Of a stretch of DNA of 64,000 nt, positions 45,340-55,454 are shown one piece after another. Below the pieces are notes generated by a model. That model did no database searches. It had not been told where the DNA came from and was given only the letters and a program-made list of their open reading frames with translations. The position numbers were made by a program, and so were the translations under genes. The DNA is taken from assembly GCA_964602845.1 (NCBI GenBank), contig CAZRSW010000003.1, positions 1 to 64,000 on the forward strand, in the 5' to 3' direction. This DNA comes from CAZRSW01 sp964602845 (GTDB lineage: Bacteria > Chloroflexota > Dehalococcoidia > Lucifugimonadales > UBA826). Every line of letters starts with the position of its first letter. Position 1 is the first letter of the stretch.

Positions 45340-46947
45340 ATGTCTAAAATGTCTGGAGGAGAAGCTCTAGCAAAATCACTATACAGAGAGGGAGTCAGGG
45401 TTATATTCGGTCTACCTGGAGTTCAGTTGTACCATCTCCTGGACGGACTGGCGAAAGAACCTGGTATAAGATTCATTAATACTCGGCATGAACAAGCCAC
45501 CACATACATGGCTGATGGATATTCAAGAGCCGGTGGGGGCATCGGGACAGCATTGATAGTCCCTGGGCCTGGACTACAAAATGCGAGCGCAGGTATAGGA
45601 ACCGCTTACTCAGCCTCTTCACCTATCTTGGTGGTTTCCGGTCAAATAGAAAGAGACCACATAAACAAAGAACGGGGAATGCTCCATGAAATAAAAGGAC
45701 AGATCGATACAATAGCGCCAGTTACAAAACATCAGAGGCTGATTCTGGATCCAAATGACATACCTGATGCAGTCCACGAAGCCTTTGAACAACTTCAAAC
45801 CGGACGACCACGACCCGTATACATTGAAATTCCCCCCGAAACACTCGCTCAAGAAGTAAATATCGAACTGCTCGAAGCCGGCAAGTATGAAAGGCCAGTT
45901 GGGACCTACCATAGTATTAAAAGAGGGGTAGATTTGATTGCCGAATCAAAGAACCCCCTACTTTGGGGTGGAGGAGGTGTAATATCCTCCGGAGCATCAG
46001 CCGAATTTGTAGAATTGGCAGAGCATCTTCAGGCTCCCGTAATTACGACGGGAGAAGGGCGAGGATCTATATCTGATAAAAACTACCTGTCCATAGGGAG
46101 TATCAGGTTTAAGAACGATACCTTCTTTGACAGACAAATTGACAAGTATGACCTAATAGTTGCAGTCGGAACCAGAATGGCATATCCAGAGTACTTAAGC
46201 GGGCAAAAAATCCTCCAGATCGATATAGATGAAGAAGAAATAGGTAGAAATTACGAAAACACTGAAGGCATTGTTGGAGACGCAAAAAAAACATTATCTG
46301 AGATACTCGCGCAGGTAAGAGAAAGGATTCCAAGGCGCGGAGATAGATCGGAAACTCTCTTACAAATCAAAAATGACCGGTACAATCCAGATACATCTCT
46401 GGAGCCACAAGCATCTTATGTAAGAGCCATCAGGAAGGCGATCCCCAATGATGGGATTCTCATTTCAGGAATGACACAAATTGGTTACTACAGTCGAAAT
46501 AGATACGAAGTATACGAACCTAGAACATTCATAACTTCTTCCTACTATGGGAATCTCGGATACGAATACCCTACAGCTCTAGGAGCAAAGGTGGCACGGC
46601 CGGATAAACCAGTTGTAGCGGTAATAGGAGACGGAGGGTTCATGTTCAATGTTCAAGAACTGTCCACAGCAGTAAAGCACAATATCAATGCTATCGCGAT
46701 TGTTTTTAACGACAATGCCTTTGGTAATGTCTTAAGAGACCAAAAAACGATGTTTGAAAATCGAGAATACGGGGCCAGGGTTGTAAACCCCGACTTTATG
46801 AAATTAGCCGACGCATTCGGTGTACGAGGCGTTCGGGTTAAGGGAGGAGCAAGTGAACTGCAAAGCGCCCTTGAAGAAGCTATTGGTATTGAGGCCCCAT
46901 CACTCATCGAGGTACCAGTAGGGGAAATGCCAAACCCATTTAGATAG
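45340..46947 (+). CDS. Thiamine diphosphate-dependent enzyme, acetolactate synthase-like
   Basis: 535 residues in three domains: N-terminal PYR (GEALAKSLYREGVRVIFGLPG; catalytic Glu in NTRHEQATTYMADGYSR), a central domain, and the C-terminal PP domain with the ThDP motif GDG...NDN (GDGGFMFNVQEL to FNDNAFG). It is a relative of acetolactate synthase, benzoylformate decarboxylase and oxalyl-CoA decarboxylase; the true reaction is open. No regulatory subunit (IlvH) is adjacent, which argues against valine synthesis and for a catabolic 2-oxoacid role with the upstream monooxygenase. Confidence 0.85.
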   Translation: MSKMSGGEALAKSLYREGVRVIFGLPGVQLYHLLDGLAKEPGIRFINTRHEQATTYMADGYSRAGGGIGTALIVPGPGLQNASAGIGTAYSASSPILVVSGQIERDHINKERGMLHEIKGQIDTIAPVTKHQRLILDPNDIPDAVHEAFEQLQTGRPRPVYIEIPPETLAQEVNIELLEAGKYERPVGTYHSIKRGVDLIAESKNPLLWGGGGVISSGASAEFVELAEHLQAPVITTGEGRGSISDKNYLSIGSIRFKNDTFFDRQIDKYDLIVAVGTRMAYPEYLSGQKILQIDIDEEEIGRNYENTEGIVGDAKKTLSEILAQVRERIPRRGDRSETLLQIKNDRYNPDTSLEPQASYVRAIRKAIPNDGILISGMTQIGYYSRNRYEVYEPRTFITSSYYGNLGYEYPTALGAKVARPDKPVVAVIGDGGFMFNVQELSTAVKHNINAIAIVFNDNAFGNVLRDQKTMFENREYGARVVNPDFMKLADAFGVRGVRVKGGASELQSALEEAIGIEAPSLIEVPVGEMPNPFR

Positions 46948-47011
46948 TTGGCCACATACTACTAAACATTCCACAAATTTAGACTGTCAATAAAGACACA
47001 TGACTAGCCAA

Positions 47012-48118
47012 TTACCGGTCCTCAAGAGTAAACGATATCGATAATTCACCACAGAGGTCTTTAAACCAATCCACAACTTCCCTATGAAGTGGGATGCCAT
47101 TTATAGATCTATCTTTTACTGCTTCTAGTTCTGGTTGTCCAGGATACATAACACGATCTTGCCCAGGAGCAGGCTTACTAGATTTCAACATCTGTATCCA
47201 TTCATCCATAGTGCTCTTGAATTCTGTAGTATCCATGAAGGCTTCGATATCGTATGCTGCCACATAATGGCCAAAGTTTGGCCGACCCGGATTCATACCA
47301 TACCCACCACCCGTCAAAATACCACTCAGCACATCTACTAAACACATCATACCGTAACCTTTATGAGACCCGATTTCCCTAGTGCCACCGAGAGGTAGTA
47401 AATGTGATGACGAAGAACCTTCATAACCCGGAATCGGGGGGTCCACAGGCTCCATAACGGGAACGCCATCCTTATCACCCACCCAGCCCGGCAACAACTG
47501 CGTACCATTTCTTCTTGCAAGACCCAGCTTGTTGCCAGCCACGGCACTCATAGCAGCGTCAAACACAAATGGTCCTTCTTGATCAGCAGGTGCCGCTATT
47601 GCAATTGGATTGGTACCCAATACCGGCTCGGCCCCGAAGGTGGGCAACACACTAGGAGGACATGACGTCATACACATACCTATCATATCTCGTTCGGCCG
47701 CCATAAGGGCATGATAGGAAGCCATGCCAAGGTGTCGAGAATTGTGGACAGTAACTACCCCCACTCCCACCTTTGCTGCCTTTTCTATTGCTATCTCCAT
47801 AGCTTTCGGTACCACCATTATGCCTAAACCTCGATCGCCATCTACATTAGCAACCGCGGGCGTTTCCCTAGTAATAGACCAGTTGGGATCTGGATTAATT
47901 TCGCCACTAGAATATCCTGAAACATAACCACGCAAGATGTTGGAAACACCATGAGTATCGACTCCCCGCATATCCGCCATAGTTAAAACATCAGCCCCTA
48001 GAACAGCGTCAGACTTTCTAACACCCATCTTGAGAAAGATCTGCTCTACAGTTCGTTTAAGTTCTTGTTCTGCGACCCTAACTTCGTTTTCAGCTGGCAC
48101 TTTAAACTGCGATAACAA
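47012..48118 (-). CDS. Ldh-family NAD(P)-dependent oxidoreductase
   Basis: 368 residues of the malate/L-lactate/sulfolactate dehydrogenase (YlbC/ComC) family, unrelated to classical LDH. The signature is ADMRGVDTHGVSNILRGYV near residue 50, with the catalytic His; VTVHNSRHLGMASYHALMA and GSHKGYGMMCLVDVLSG follow. It oxidises a 2-hydroxy acid or reduces a 2-oxo acid. The frame opens at 48139, but GGAGG 6 nt before TTG 48118 sets the start. It is convergent with the ThDP gene. Confidence 0.88.
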   Translation of the reverse strand: MLSQFKVPAENEVRVAEQELKRTVEQIFLKMGVRKSDAVLGADVLTMADMRGVDTHGVSNILRGYVSGYSSGEINPDPNWSITRETPAVANVDGDRGLGIMVVPKAMEIAIEKAAKVGVGVVTVHNSRHLGMASYHALMAAERDMIGMCMTSCPPSVLPTFGAEPVLGTNPIAIAAPADQEGPFVFDAAMSAVAGNKLGLARRNGTQLLPGWVGDKDGVPVMEPVDPPIPGYEGSSSSHLLPLGGTREIGSHKGYGMMCLVDVLSGILTGGGYGMNPGRPNFGHYVAAYDIEAFMDTTEFKSTMDEWIQMLKSSKPAPGQDRVMYPGQPELEAVKDRSINGIPLHREVVDWFKDLCGELSISFTLEDR

Positions 48119-48388
48119 TTCTGACCTCCAATAAAACAATTACCTTTCAAGCTCACAAATCACCGGCCATTCTACTTGTGCTAATCCTTTGCGGCAATTA
48201 TTAACCACCCCTGGACTTCCAGATTGTGACTCTACTTAGAGTATACTTACCAAGTGGCTTAGCATACACTAACTTAAGCGATTAGTTAAATAAGACATGT
48301 TTCGACCAAAGATATAAATAGATGTCATTAAGCTTTACATCAAGGATAATCCAACGAAAATCCCACAGCCTTATCGCGGCATATCATT

Positions 48389-49978
48389 GTGATTAATAGA
48401 CTCACCATCAAAGGGATACCACTAAGCCTTTTGGCTCCCACATTTGTTATAGCATCTCTAGCAGCCATTCCCTTGCTATACCTCGCAACCGGAACGATCG
48501 GAGCCGATCAAGAATCGTGGAATTGGCTTCTGCGTTGGAACACATTACAAATCGTGGGTCGTTCTTTATTACTTGTATTTACGGTCACATCTATGACAAT
48601 CATAATAAGTTTACCAATCGCATTTCTTACTGATAGAACAAATCTCGGGTTTAGGAAACCGATCGAAATTATTTCATTACTGCCTTTGGTCATTCCAAGC
48701 TATATAGGTGCTTACCTATACATGTCCGCTGTCGGTCCCGGTGGTTTTATCGATAAATTCATTGCCACTCCCCTTAATATACAAACACCGACGAACGCAT
48801 ACGGGTTCCCAGCAGCTGTCATAACCCTGTCACTGCTAAACTACCCATATGTACTTCTCACAGTGAAAAGCGCACTCACCCAGATGGATCGCTCTTTAGA
48901 GGAATCCGGGAGACTGTTAGGACTCAGCGGGTTGAAAGTGTTGGCCAAAGTGGTCATACCACAACTAAAGCCCGCCATAGCGTCGGGGGGGCTACTTGTC
49001 GCACTCTACACATTAAGTGATTTTGGAGCCGTTACTCTACTCAAGTACAAAACCTTTACATGGTCAATACACGCGCAATACGAAGGTGCATTTAACAGGC
49101 ACACAGCATCTCTTCTTTCGATAGCTCTGGTAATCCTAGCATCAGGATTGATACTAACAGAATCTATTTCCAGAAACCTTACAAAATATTACAGAACATC
49201 TTCTGGTAGTCCCAAGCTACAAAGTCGATTCCAACTAGGTTTCTGGAAATGGCCAATCACGACCGCCTGCCTAATTTTTCTTGCATTAACTACCATACTG
49301 CCAATAACCATCCTCTTATTTTGGGTACTTAGGGGTATCTCCCAAGGAATATCATTTCCTATTTTGTTCGCCTCTACCATAAATTCTGTGGGATTAGCCA
49401 CCTTAACAGCTACAGCTGCGTTAATAGCTGTAACCCCCGTGGTTTTCTTAGTTACCAAACACAAAAATATCTTCAGTCAATTGATTGAGAAGTTATGTTA
49501 TACAGGTTATGCGCTTCCTAGCCTAGTAGTTGCCTTGTCATTCGTATACTTGGGATCTAAATACGGTGGTGCACTTTATCAATCTTTTTTGATCTTAATC
49601 CTTGCTTGCGTAATCTTGACTCTACCTGCAGCACTCAGCACAGTTAGAACTAGGATGTTACAAATAAGTCCTAGGATGGAAGAATCATCCATAAGTTTGG
49701 GAAGAAGCCCACTAAAATCGGCTCTAACTGTGACCATTCCCGCCCTCAAACCAGGTTTGTTGATGGGAGCAATAATAGTTTTCTTGCTCACAATGAAGGA
49801 ACTACCTGCAATACTAATCCTCTCCCCTCTTGATTTTACAACCCTTACCACGGATATTTGGACCTACGCGACGGAAGGTTTATTTTCTCAAGCCGCTGCA
49901 CCATCACTCACTCTGATAGGAATATCATCCATAGCAGTATCAATTTTGTTATGGAAAGCCAATATCATTAACAATTGA
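48389..49978 (+). CDS. Iron(III)-type ABC transporter permease, two modules in one chain
   Basis: 529 residues, about 12 membrane spans in two halves as in FbpB/AfuB. Each half has an EAA-type loop for the ATPase: EESGRLLGLSGLKVLAKVVIPQLKPA near residue 175 and EESSISLGRSPLKSALTVTIPALKPG near residue 435. It probably imports Fe3+ or another oxyanion/chelate. The start is GTG 48389. The 270-nt gap upstream holds no solute-binding-protein gene; I saw only AT-rich promoter-like sequence (TATACT at about 48241). Confidence 0.85.
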   Translation: MINRLTIKGIPLSLLAPTFVIASLAAIPLLYLATGTIGADQESWNWLLRWNTLQIVGRSLLLVFTVTSMTIIISLPIAFLTDRTNLGFRKPIEIISLLPLVIPSYIGAYLYMSAVGPGGFIDKFIATPLNIQTPTNAYGFPAAVITLSLLNYPYVLLTVKSALTQMDRSLEESGRLLGLSGLKVLAKVVIPQLKPAIASGGLLVALYTLSDFGAVTLLKYKTFTWSIHAQYEGAFNRHTASLLSIALVILASGLILTESISRNLTKYYRTSSGSPKLQSRFQLGFWKWPITTACLIFLALTTILPITILLFWVLRGISQGISFPILFASTINSVGLATLTATAALIAVTPVVFLVTKHKNIFSQLIEKLCYTGYALPSLVVALSFVYLGSKYGGALYQSFLILILACVILTLPAALSTVRTRMLQISPRMEESSISLGRSPLKSALTVTIPALKPGLLMGAIIVFLLTMKELPAILILSPLDFTTLTTDIWTYATEGLFSQAAAPSLTLIGISSIAVSILLWKANIINN

Positions 49979-49998
49979 TACCACTTACCTAAAGTACT

Positions 49999-51045
49999 AT
50001 GAAAAATACACTATTATCTTGCCGTAATATTACAAAATCTTTTGGTGACGACATTGCCATTCAAAACCTGTCCTTAGACCTTCACCATGGGGAAATATTA
50101 TCGGTTTTGGGCCCAAGTGGGTGTGGTAAAACAACCCTCCTCAGACTGATTGCCGGGCTAGAAACGCCGGACGGTGGCAACTTAACGCTAGAGAACCGAC
50201 CTATATTTGACAATAACAGCAATATACCAACGCACAAACGTGGTATGGGAATGGTATTCCAAGAATATGCATTGTTCCCAAATTTGACAGTACAGCAGAA
50301 CATACTTTTTGGAATACGTCACCTGGTTAAACAAGAACAGAGAGAACGCCTCAAGAATCTGCTGGGTTTGACGCGATTAGACCATTTGACGTCACGATTC
50401 CCTCATGAGCTATCAGGTGGTGAGCAGCAAAGGGTTGCCCTTGCAAGAACTCTTGCACCAACCCCTTCTCTACTTTTGATGGATGAGCCTTTCTCTAATC
50501 TAGACTCCTCCCTCCGGTCCTCAGTCAGATTAGAAATTCTGGATATTCTTCGTGACACTGGAACCTCAACCATTTTCGTCACTCATGACCGTGAAGAAGC
50601 TTTTTCTATCTCCGACAAGGTTGCTGTTATATTTAATGGGCGCCTGCATCAAATAGACACTCCAGATAAAATCTATTTTTGGCCAAAAACCCGTGAGGTC
50701 GCAACTATTGGTGGGCTTTGCGACTTTGTACAAGGAACTGTACGAAAAGGGATCGTCGACACACAGGTCGGAAACTTACCTTATAGAAAAACAGATGAAC
50801 TGCAGGACGGGACCAAGGTGATTGTAGCTATACGGCCAAATGACCTACAAATGTCCGCCAGCCCAGACGGTAAACACACAGTCGTTAGAAAAGAGTTCAG
50901 GGGAGACGATACTATATTTTGGGTGAGAAGCCTAAATGGGGAGGTTGTTAGGTGTAAACATAAGATCTACACCACTTTATTCGAAGGGATAAAGGTTGAC
51001 CTAGCTGCAGAAGAACATGTGATTTTTAATATTTTCGAACAATGA
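49999..51045 (+). CDS. ABC transporter ATP-binding protein, FbpC/PotA-like
   Basis: 348 residues. Walker A GPSGCGKTTLLR is near residue 36, the Q-loop region is GMGMVFQEYALFPNLTV, the signature is LSGGEQQRVALARTL, Walker B is LLLMDEPFSNLD, and the switch His is in FVTHDREEAF. A TOBE-like domain forms the last ~100 residues. It follows the permease by 20 nt, so the two form an importer that lacks a local binding protein. The 161 nt after it, up to the convergent flavoprotein, hold nothing recognisable. Confidence 0.9.
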   Translation: MKNTLLSCRNITKSFGDDIAIQNLSLDLHHGEILSVLGPSGCGKTTLLRLIAGLETPDGGNLTLENRPIFDNNSNIPTHKRGMGMVFQEYALFPNLTVQQNILFGIRHLVKQEQRERLKNLLGLTRLDHLTSRFPHELSGGEQQRVALARTLAPTPSLLLMDEPFSNLDSSLRSSVRLEILDILRDTGTSTIFVTHDREEAFSISDKVAVIFNGRLHQIDTPDKIYFWPKTREVATIGGLCDFVQGTVRKGIVDTQVGNLPYRKTDELQDGTKVIVAIRPNDLQMSASPDGKHTVVRKEFRGDDTIFWVRSLNGEVVRCKHKIYTTLFEGIKVDLAAEEHVIFNIFEQ

Positions 51046-51206
51046 GCATTATTTGATGAATATGAAGAAAGATTGTTGGGGAGTAACCCGATATTGTAAA
51101 AAATCCTTACCATAGTATTTAACATGAGGTGAGAGCCGCTAAGATTTTTTGTATTACCTTAACAATCATCCTGGTAACATACGCTATTAAGAAAATCAGC
51201 TTCCTT

Positions 51207-52451
51207 TCAAGGTGAGACAAGCTCTGATGCAGCTGTTTTTAGCAACCTGGGTATGATTCTACCTCCACCAGTCACTCCAAGCGATCTCACTGCATTCAAT
51301 ATGTCTTTATGTTTGAAAGTTTCCAATATGATAGAGCCATGACGATCAAATGAAAAACTTGGGTCCGACAAGATCGCACTCTGTACAGATTCAGATGAAA
51401 AACATCTGATCAGTACGTTTAAGGACTCATCATCCAAGGATTCAAACAACAATCGAGCCAAATATCCGGTCTGAAGCTCACGACCAAACTTATTTCTCCA
51501 CATCGATTCATACTTTGATAAATTAGACTCCGAAAAGTCTCCACTCTCAAACGCCTTAATCACTGTTTGTGCTGCCATATCCCCTGATAACATCGCGTAA
51601 TAAATACCACCACCAGTTGTAGGTTTAGCAAAGCCTCCCGCATCACCTGCAACTAAGACACCTCTACTATAAGTTTTGGGTAGTGCCTTCAATGGTATTC
51701 CCCACTTCGTCACTGTGCCGTGAGTCTTTCTAATAACTTTCTCGCGCTTCAACATCAAAATTAATTTATCAAACTTACCATTTAAACGGTCTCGAGATAC
51801 GGCACCTAAGAGGGCCAAACTATCATGTGTAGGTACTAACCAAGCAAAAGAACCGGGAGCAACGTGATTACCCGTATAAAGTTTTATCTCATCTATTTCT
51901 TCTATTTCAACCTCAATTTGGGAAGCGACCATATAGTCCCGCCGATTAGTCTTATTGAGCCCTACTGCTGAAAGTAAATTACTCCCAAACCCGTTAGAGA
52001 TGATCGCTACTCGGCACATAAAGACTTCAGTGCCTGAGCCACATCGGGTATCAATTTCCACGAGATCTCCCAATCTAGAAACTGAATGCACTCTTGAACC
52101 AAGAATGTACCTCGCTCCTAGATGTCCAGCCTCCGACGCAATGTTAGCAATGTATGAGACTCGATCGATTATCAACGCCCGGATTTCATCGTTGCCCAAG
52201 ACATGATCTGATCCATCTGGAGCACGCACGGTTGCGCCCTTGACAGTGCCGTATACTAGAGAAGGATCAACCGGGAACCTAGTGGCACACTCCATACCTA
52301 TAATACCGGTACAGGGCTTATTACCAATATCATGCCTTGAATCCAAAACAATTACTCGAAGCCCTGCCTTCGAAAGAGCCCTTGCTGCAATATTTCCAGC
52401 AGGCCCCCCGCCTATTACGACGACGTCACAGGTATTTCTATGTTCTTTCAT
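51207..52451 (-). CDS. Geranylgeranyl reductase-family flavoprotein
   Basis: 414 residues. The FAD dinucleotide loop is VVVIGGGPAGNIAARALSKAGL near residue 10; KPCTGIIGMEC is the GGR-type cysteine segment; FAWLVPTHDSLALLGAV corresponds to the substrate-channel motif; VAGDAGGFAKPTTGGGIYYAM is the second FAD motif. Such enzymes saturate prenyl chains of lipids, quinones or carotenoid-like molecules. The isoprenoid genes elsewhere in the window make this plausible. It is divergent from gatB. Confidence 0.82.
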   Translation of the reverse strand: MKEHRNTCDVVVIGGGPAGNIAARALSKAGLRVIVLDSRHDIGNKPCTGIIGMECATRFPVDPSLVYGTVKGATVRAPDGSDHVLGNDEIRALIIDRVSYIANIASEAGHLGARYILGSRVHSVSRLGDLVEIDTRCGSGTEVFMCRVAIISNGFGSNLLSAVGLNKTNRRDYMVASQIEVEIEEIDEIKLYTGNHVAPGSFAWLVPTHDSLALLGAVSRDRLNGKFDKLILMLKREKVIRKTHGTVTKWGIPLKALPKTYSRGVLVAGDAGGFAKPTTGGGIYYAMLSGDMAAQTVIKAFESGDFSESNLSKYESMWRNKFGRELQTGYLARLLFESLDDESLNVLIRCFSSESVQSAILSDPSFSFDRHGSIILETFKHKDILNAVRSLGVTGGGRIIPRLLKTAASELVSP

Positions 52452-52626
52452 ACGGACTACTTATCTCTCTCAATAGGAGTGTTATAAATTCTAGAGCATA
52501 CCTTCATATAGTTCCAGATATACCCATTGATTTTAGTCAAGAAAAAAGAAGGACAGGATGTTATTGCAGCAGATATCATCCTATTATCCAAGACGGTCAA
52601 TCTTATTATCAGGTAGAATACCTCAT

Positions 52627-54108
52627 ATGTATGAGACTGTTATCGGATTGGAGGTTCACTGTCAACTTTTGACGGAGAGCAAGATGTTTTGCTCTTGTAA
52701 ATCTGATTACCAAACAGCCAAACCAAATACTCGTGTATGTCCTGTCTGCATGGGGTTGCCGGGGGTCCTACCTGTAATAAACAGAAAAGCTGTGGAACTG
52801 GTTATAAAAACAGGGCTGGCTCTAGATTGTCAAATATCAGAAACTACCAAATTTGATCGTAAAAATTATCCGTATCCGGACCTGATGAAAGGATATCAGA
52901 TTTCTCAATTCGAGGAGCCCATAGCACAATACGGTAAGTTAGCTATTGACAACCCTCCTGATAGAGAAAAGGAAATTCGCATAACGAGAGTTCACCTAGA
53001 AGAAGATGTGGCCAAGCTGAAACATAGCAAAGATACCTCTGGAGATGGATATTCATTACTTGATATAAATAGATCTGGTGTAGCATTAATGGAAATCGTA
53101 AGCGAACCAGACATCAGATCCTCCAAGGAAGCGCACTCCTACTTGACAAATCTACACTCTCTTTTGAGGTTTATAGAAGTTAGTACCGCCAATATGGAGG
53201 AAGGTAGCTTCCGATGTGATGCAAACATCAGTATACGACCACTGAGATCTAACAAATTAGGTGCTAAAGTAGAAATCAAGAATGTAAACAGTTTTAGGGC
53301 GGTCGTTCGTGCTCTAGAGTATGAAGAGGTCAGGCAACGCGAAAGCTTGGAACTTGGGCATCGAATCATACAAGAAACCAGAGGCTGGTCAGATGACCGA
53401 GGGATTACTGTCAGCCAAAGAACTAAAGAGTATGCCTCTGACTATCGATACTTCCCCGAACCAGACTTGCCACCAATAAATATTGATAAGGAATGGACAT
53501 CAAAAATCAATCAAAGCCTTCCTGAATTGCCCGTCGAAAAAAAACTCCGATATCAATCTGAATTCGAATTTTCCTCATATGACTCCCATTTAATATCTTC
53601 CAAGAAGGAGTTTGCCGATCTATTTGATGCAACAATGACCGTTAGCCAGGCAATCGGTCCATCTAGGAAAAAATTTGCGAAGTCCGTATCTAACTGGATA
53701 TCAGTTGAATTTGGAAGACTCCTAAACGAAACTACTGCCACTGCCGATGAAAATCAAATTACACCTGTTAGACTCTGCGAGTTATTAGAATTGGTTGAAA
53801 ATGGCACCCTAAACAACAACATGGCAAAAGAAATATTCTCACAGATGTTCAAAAGTGGGGGCTCCCCTCGGGACATTGCGAATCAATACGGGCTGCTTCA
53901 GATTAGCAACAAGGATCTCCTTTATGACACTATCTCTAAAGTTATGGAGAACCAGAAAGAAGCAATAGCTGATTACATAAATGGTAAGGAAACGGCACTA
54001 AAATTTTTAGTGGGCCAAGTAATGCGATACACCAAAGGAAAAGCTAACCCTAAGATCACTTCTGAGATGCTAAAAGAAGAATTGGATAAATTGAAGCACG
54101 ATCAATAA
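52627..54108 (+). CDS. gatB: Asp-tRNA(Asn)/Glu-tRNA(Gln) amidotransferase subunit B
   Basis: 493 residues. It starts MYETVIGLEVHCQL at ATG 52627, the family's usual N-terminus; the frame opens 69 nt earlier at 52558 but that extension does not fit. Zinc-site cysteines appear in MFCSCKSDY and NTRVCPVCMGLPG. Later motifs include NRSGVALMEIVSEPD, SFRCDANISI and VEIKNVNSF, and the tail domain binds tRNA. It amidates mischarged Glu-tRNA(Gln)/Asp-tRNA(Asn) with GatA and GatC, which are not in this window. Overlaps the next start by one base. Confidence 0.94.
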   Translation: MYETVIGLEVHCQLLTESKMFCSCKSDYQTAKPNTRVCPVCMGLPGVLPVINRKAVELVIKTGLALDCQISETTKFDRKNYPYPDLMKGYQISQFEEPIAQYGKLAIDNPPDREKEIRITRVHLEEDVAKLKHSKDTSGDGYSLLDINRSGVALMEIVSEPDIRSSKEAHSYLTNLHSLLRFIEVSTANMEEGSFRCDANISIRPLRSNKLGAKVEIKNVNSFRAVVRALEYEEVRQRESLELGHRIIQETRGWSDDRGITVSQRTKEYASDYRYFPEPDLPPINIDKEWTSKINQSLPELPVEKKLRYQSEFEFSSYDSHLISSKKEFADLFDATMTVSQAIGPSRKKFAKSVSNWISVEFGRLLNETTATADENQITPVRLCELLELVENGTLNNNMAKEIFSQMFKSGGSPRDIANQYGLLQISNKDLLYDTISKVMENQKEAIADYINGKETALKFLVGQVMRYTKGKANPKITSEMLKEELDKLKHDQ

Positions 54109-55379
54109 TGTCAATAAGAAATAGCCCCGATCAAGAATCGTCAACACTGCAGAAAATATACAAACTTCTATATCCTGGCATTGGCATTAAAAGATGGTTG
54201 ATACTGGGGGCGGCTGGAATAACTATATGCGCTTTGGGCGTTGCCTATTTCATCAGACGAATCTTCCTCGTCACATTCCCTGACTTTTTACCATCCCACC
54301 TAGAAGGAGCTCTACTTCTTGCGGCTGGAACCATTACTCTGTTCGTTTCTTTATATGGTCTTTACAAAGCGCTCTCCCCGCTGCTAACCAGTGAAGTGCA
54401 TATCAACAGTATCGGTGAAACACTGTATGACCGGTTGGCCCAAGAACGAGGACCGAGGATAGTAGCTATCGGTGGCGGCACTGGATTGTCCGTACTTTTA
54501 AGAGGGTTAAAACAATACACCAACAACCTCACCGCGGTCATCAGTGTAGCTGACGACGGGGGAAGCTCCGGACGTCTACGACGAGAATTAGGAGTCCTGC
54601 CACCTGGTGACTTCCGCAATTGCATAGTCGCAATGTCTGACGAACAATCTTTACTTCCAGAATTATTTCAATACAGATTCAAAGAGGGAAATGCCTTAAA
54701 AGGCCACAGTTTCGGTAACCTTTTCATAGTAGCCATGTCATACGTTGCTGACAATTTTGTCGAAGCTCTTTCAGAATCAAGCAGAGTCTTAGCAGTTAGA
54801 GGAACTATTAACCCAGCTACCACAGAAAATTTAAGGCTTTCAGCTGAGATGGAAGATGGCAGTGTGATCAAAGGTGAATCACGAATCACTGAACACAGAG
54901 GGAAAGTCAAAGAAATAGCCATAGAACCCCCTGACGCTGAAGCATACCAGCCAGCGGTACAAGCTATAATGGATGCCGACATAGTGGTCCTAGGCCCAGG
55001 CAGCCTATACACGAGTATACTACCGAATCTAATGGTGCCTGGAATTAATAAAGCCATGAATCAAACGAAGGCAACCACAGTTTACGTTTGCAATGTAGCA
55101 ACAGAAATCGGTGAAACCCAAGGTTTCAACGTCGCCGATCATGTGATAACACTCCAAAACCACACCGATAACCACATTGTCGAATGGGTATTAGTTAACA
55201 ACAACATAGTTGATATCGGAGACCGATTCGAAGGCGACAATGTGATGATCTCCATTGATAAAGTACCCTATGCCAAAATTGCCACCTCAGATCTTATCGA
55301 TATCAACCATCCAGTAAGACATGACTCACAAAAACTTGCTCAACTTATCATGGACATCTATCATAGTCGTATCAACTAA
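54108..55379 (+). CDS. YvcK/CofD-like gluconeogenesis factor with an N-terminal membrane anchor
   Basis: 423 residues. The first ~90 contain two hydrophobic spans (about 27-47 and 62-87), absent from the ~320-residue Bacillus YvcK. The rest is standard: IVAIGGGTGLSVLLRGLKQY, VADDGGSSGRLRRELGVLPPGDFRNCI and VLGPGSLYTSILPNL. YvcK-type proteins bind UDP-sugars and steer central carbon and cell-wall metabolism; the anchor would hold it at the membrane. It is coupled to gatB (TAATG). Confidence 0.88.
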   Translation: MSIRNSPDQESSTLQKIYKLLYPGIGIKRWLILGAAGITICALGVAYFIRRIFLVTFPDFLPSHLEGALLLAAGTITLFVSLYGLYKALSPLLTSEVHINSIGETLYDRLAQERGPRIVAIGGGTGLSVLLRGLKQYTNNLTAVISVADDGGSSGRLRRELGVLPPGDFRNCIVAMSDEQSLLPELFQYRFKEGNALKGHSFGNLFIVAMSYVADNFVEALSESSRVLAVRGTINPATTENLRLSAEMEDGSVIKGESRITEHRGKVKEIAIEPPDAEAYQPAVQAIMDADIVVLGPGSLYTSILPNLMVPGINKAMNQTKATTVYVCNVATEIGETQGFNVADHVITLQNHTDNHIVEWVLVNNNIVDIGDRFEGDNVMISIDKVPYAKIATSDLIDINHPVRHDSQKLAQLIMDIYHSRIN

Positions 55380-55454
55380 AACCATCGACCAGAACACATT
55401 AAAGGCCCCCAGGCCAAAATATTTGTGGAATAGGGAGGATATTTACGCGTAAGT

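Noticed and set aside
46948..47011. TTGGC...GCCAA pair between the ThDP and Ldh genes as a terminator
   Set aside because: The loop would be about 50 nt, the stem is only 5 bp, and there is no T-run.
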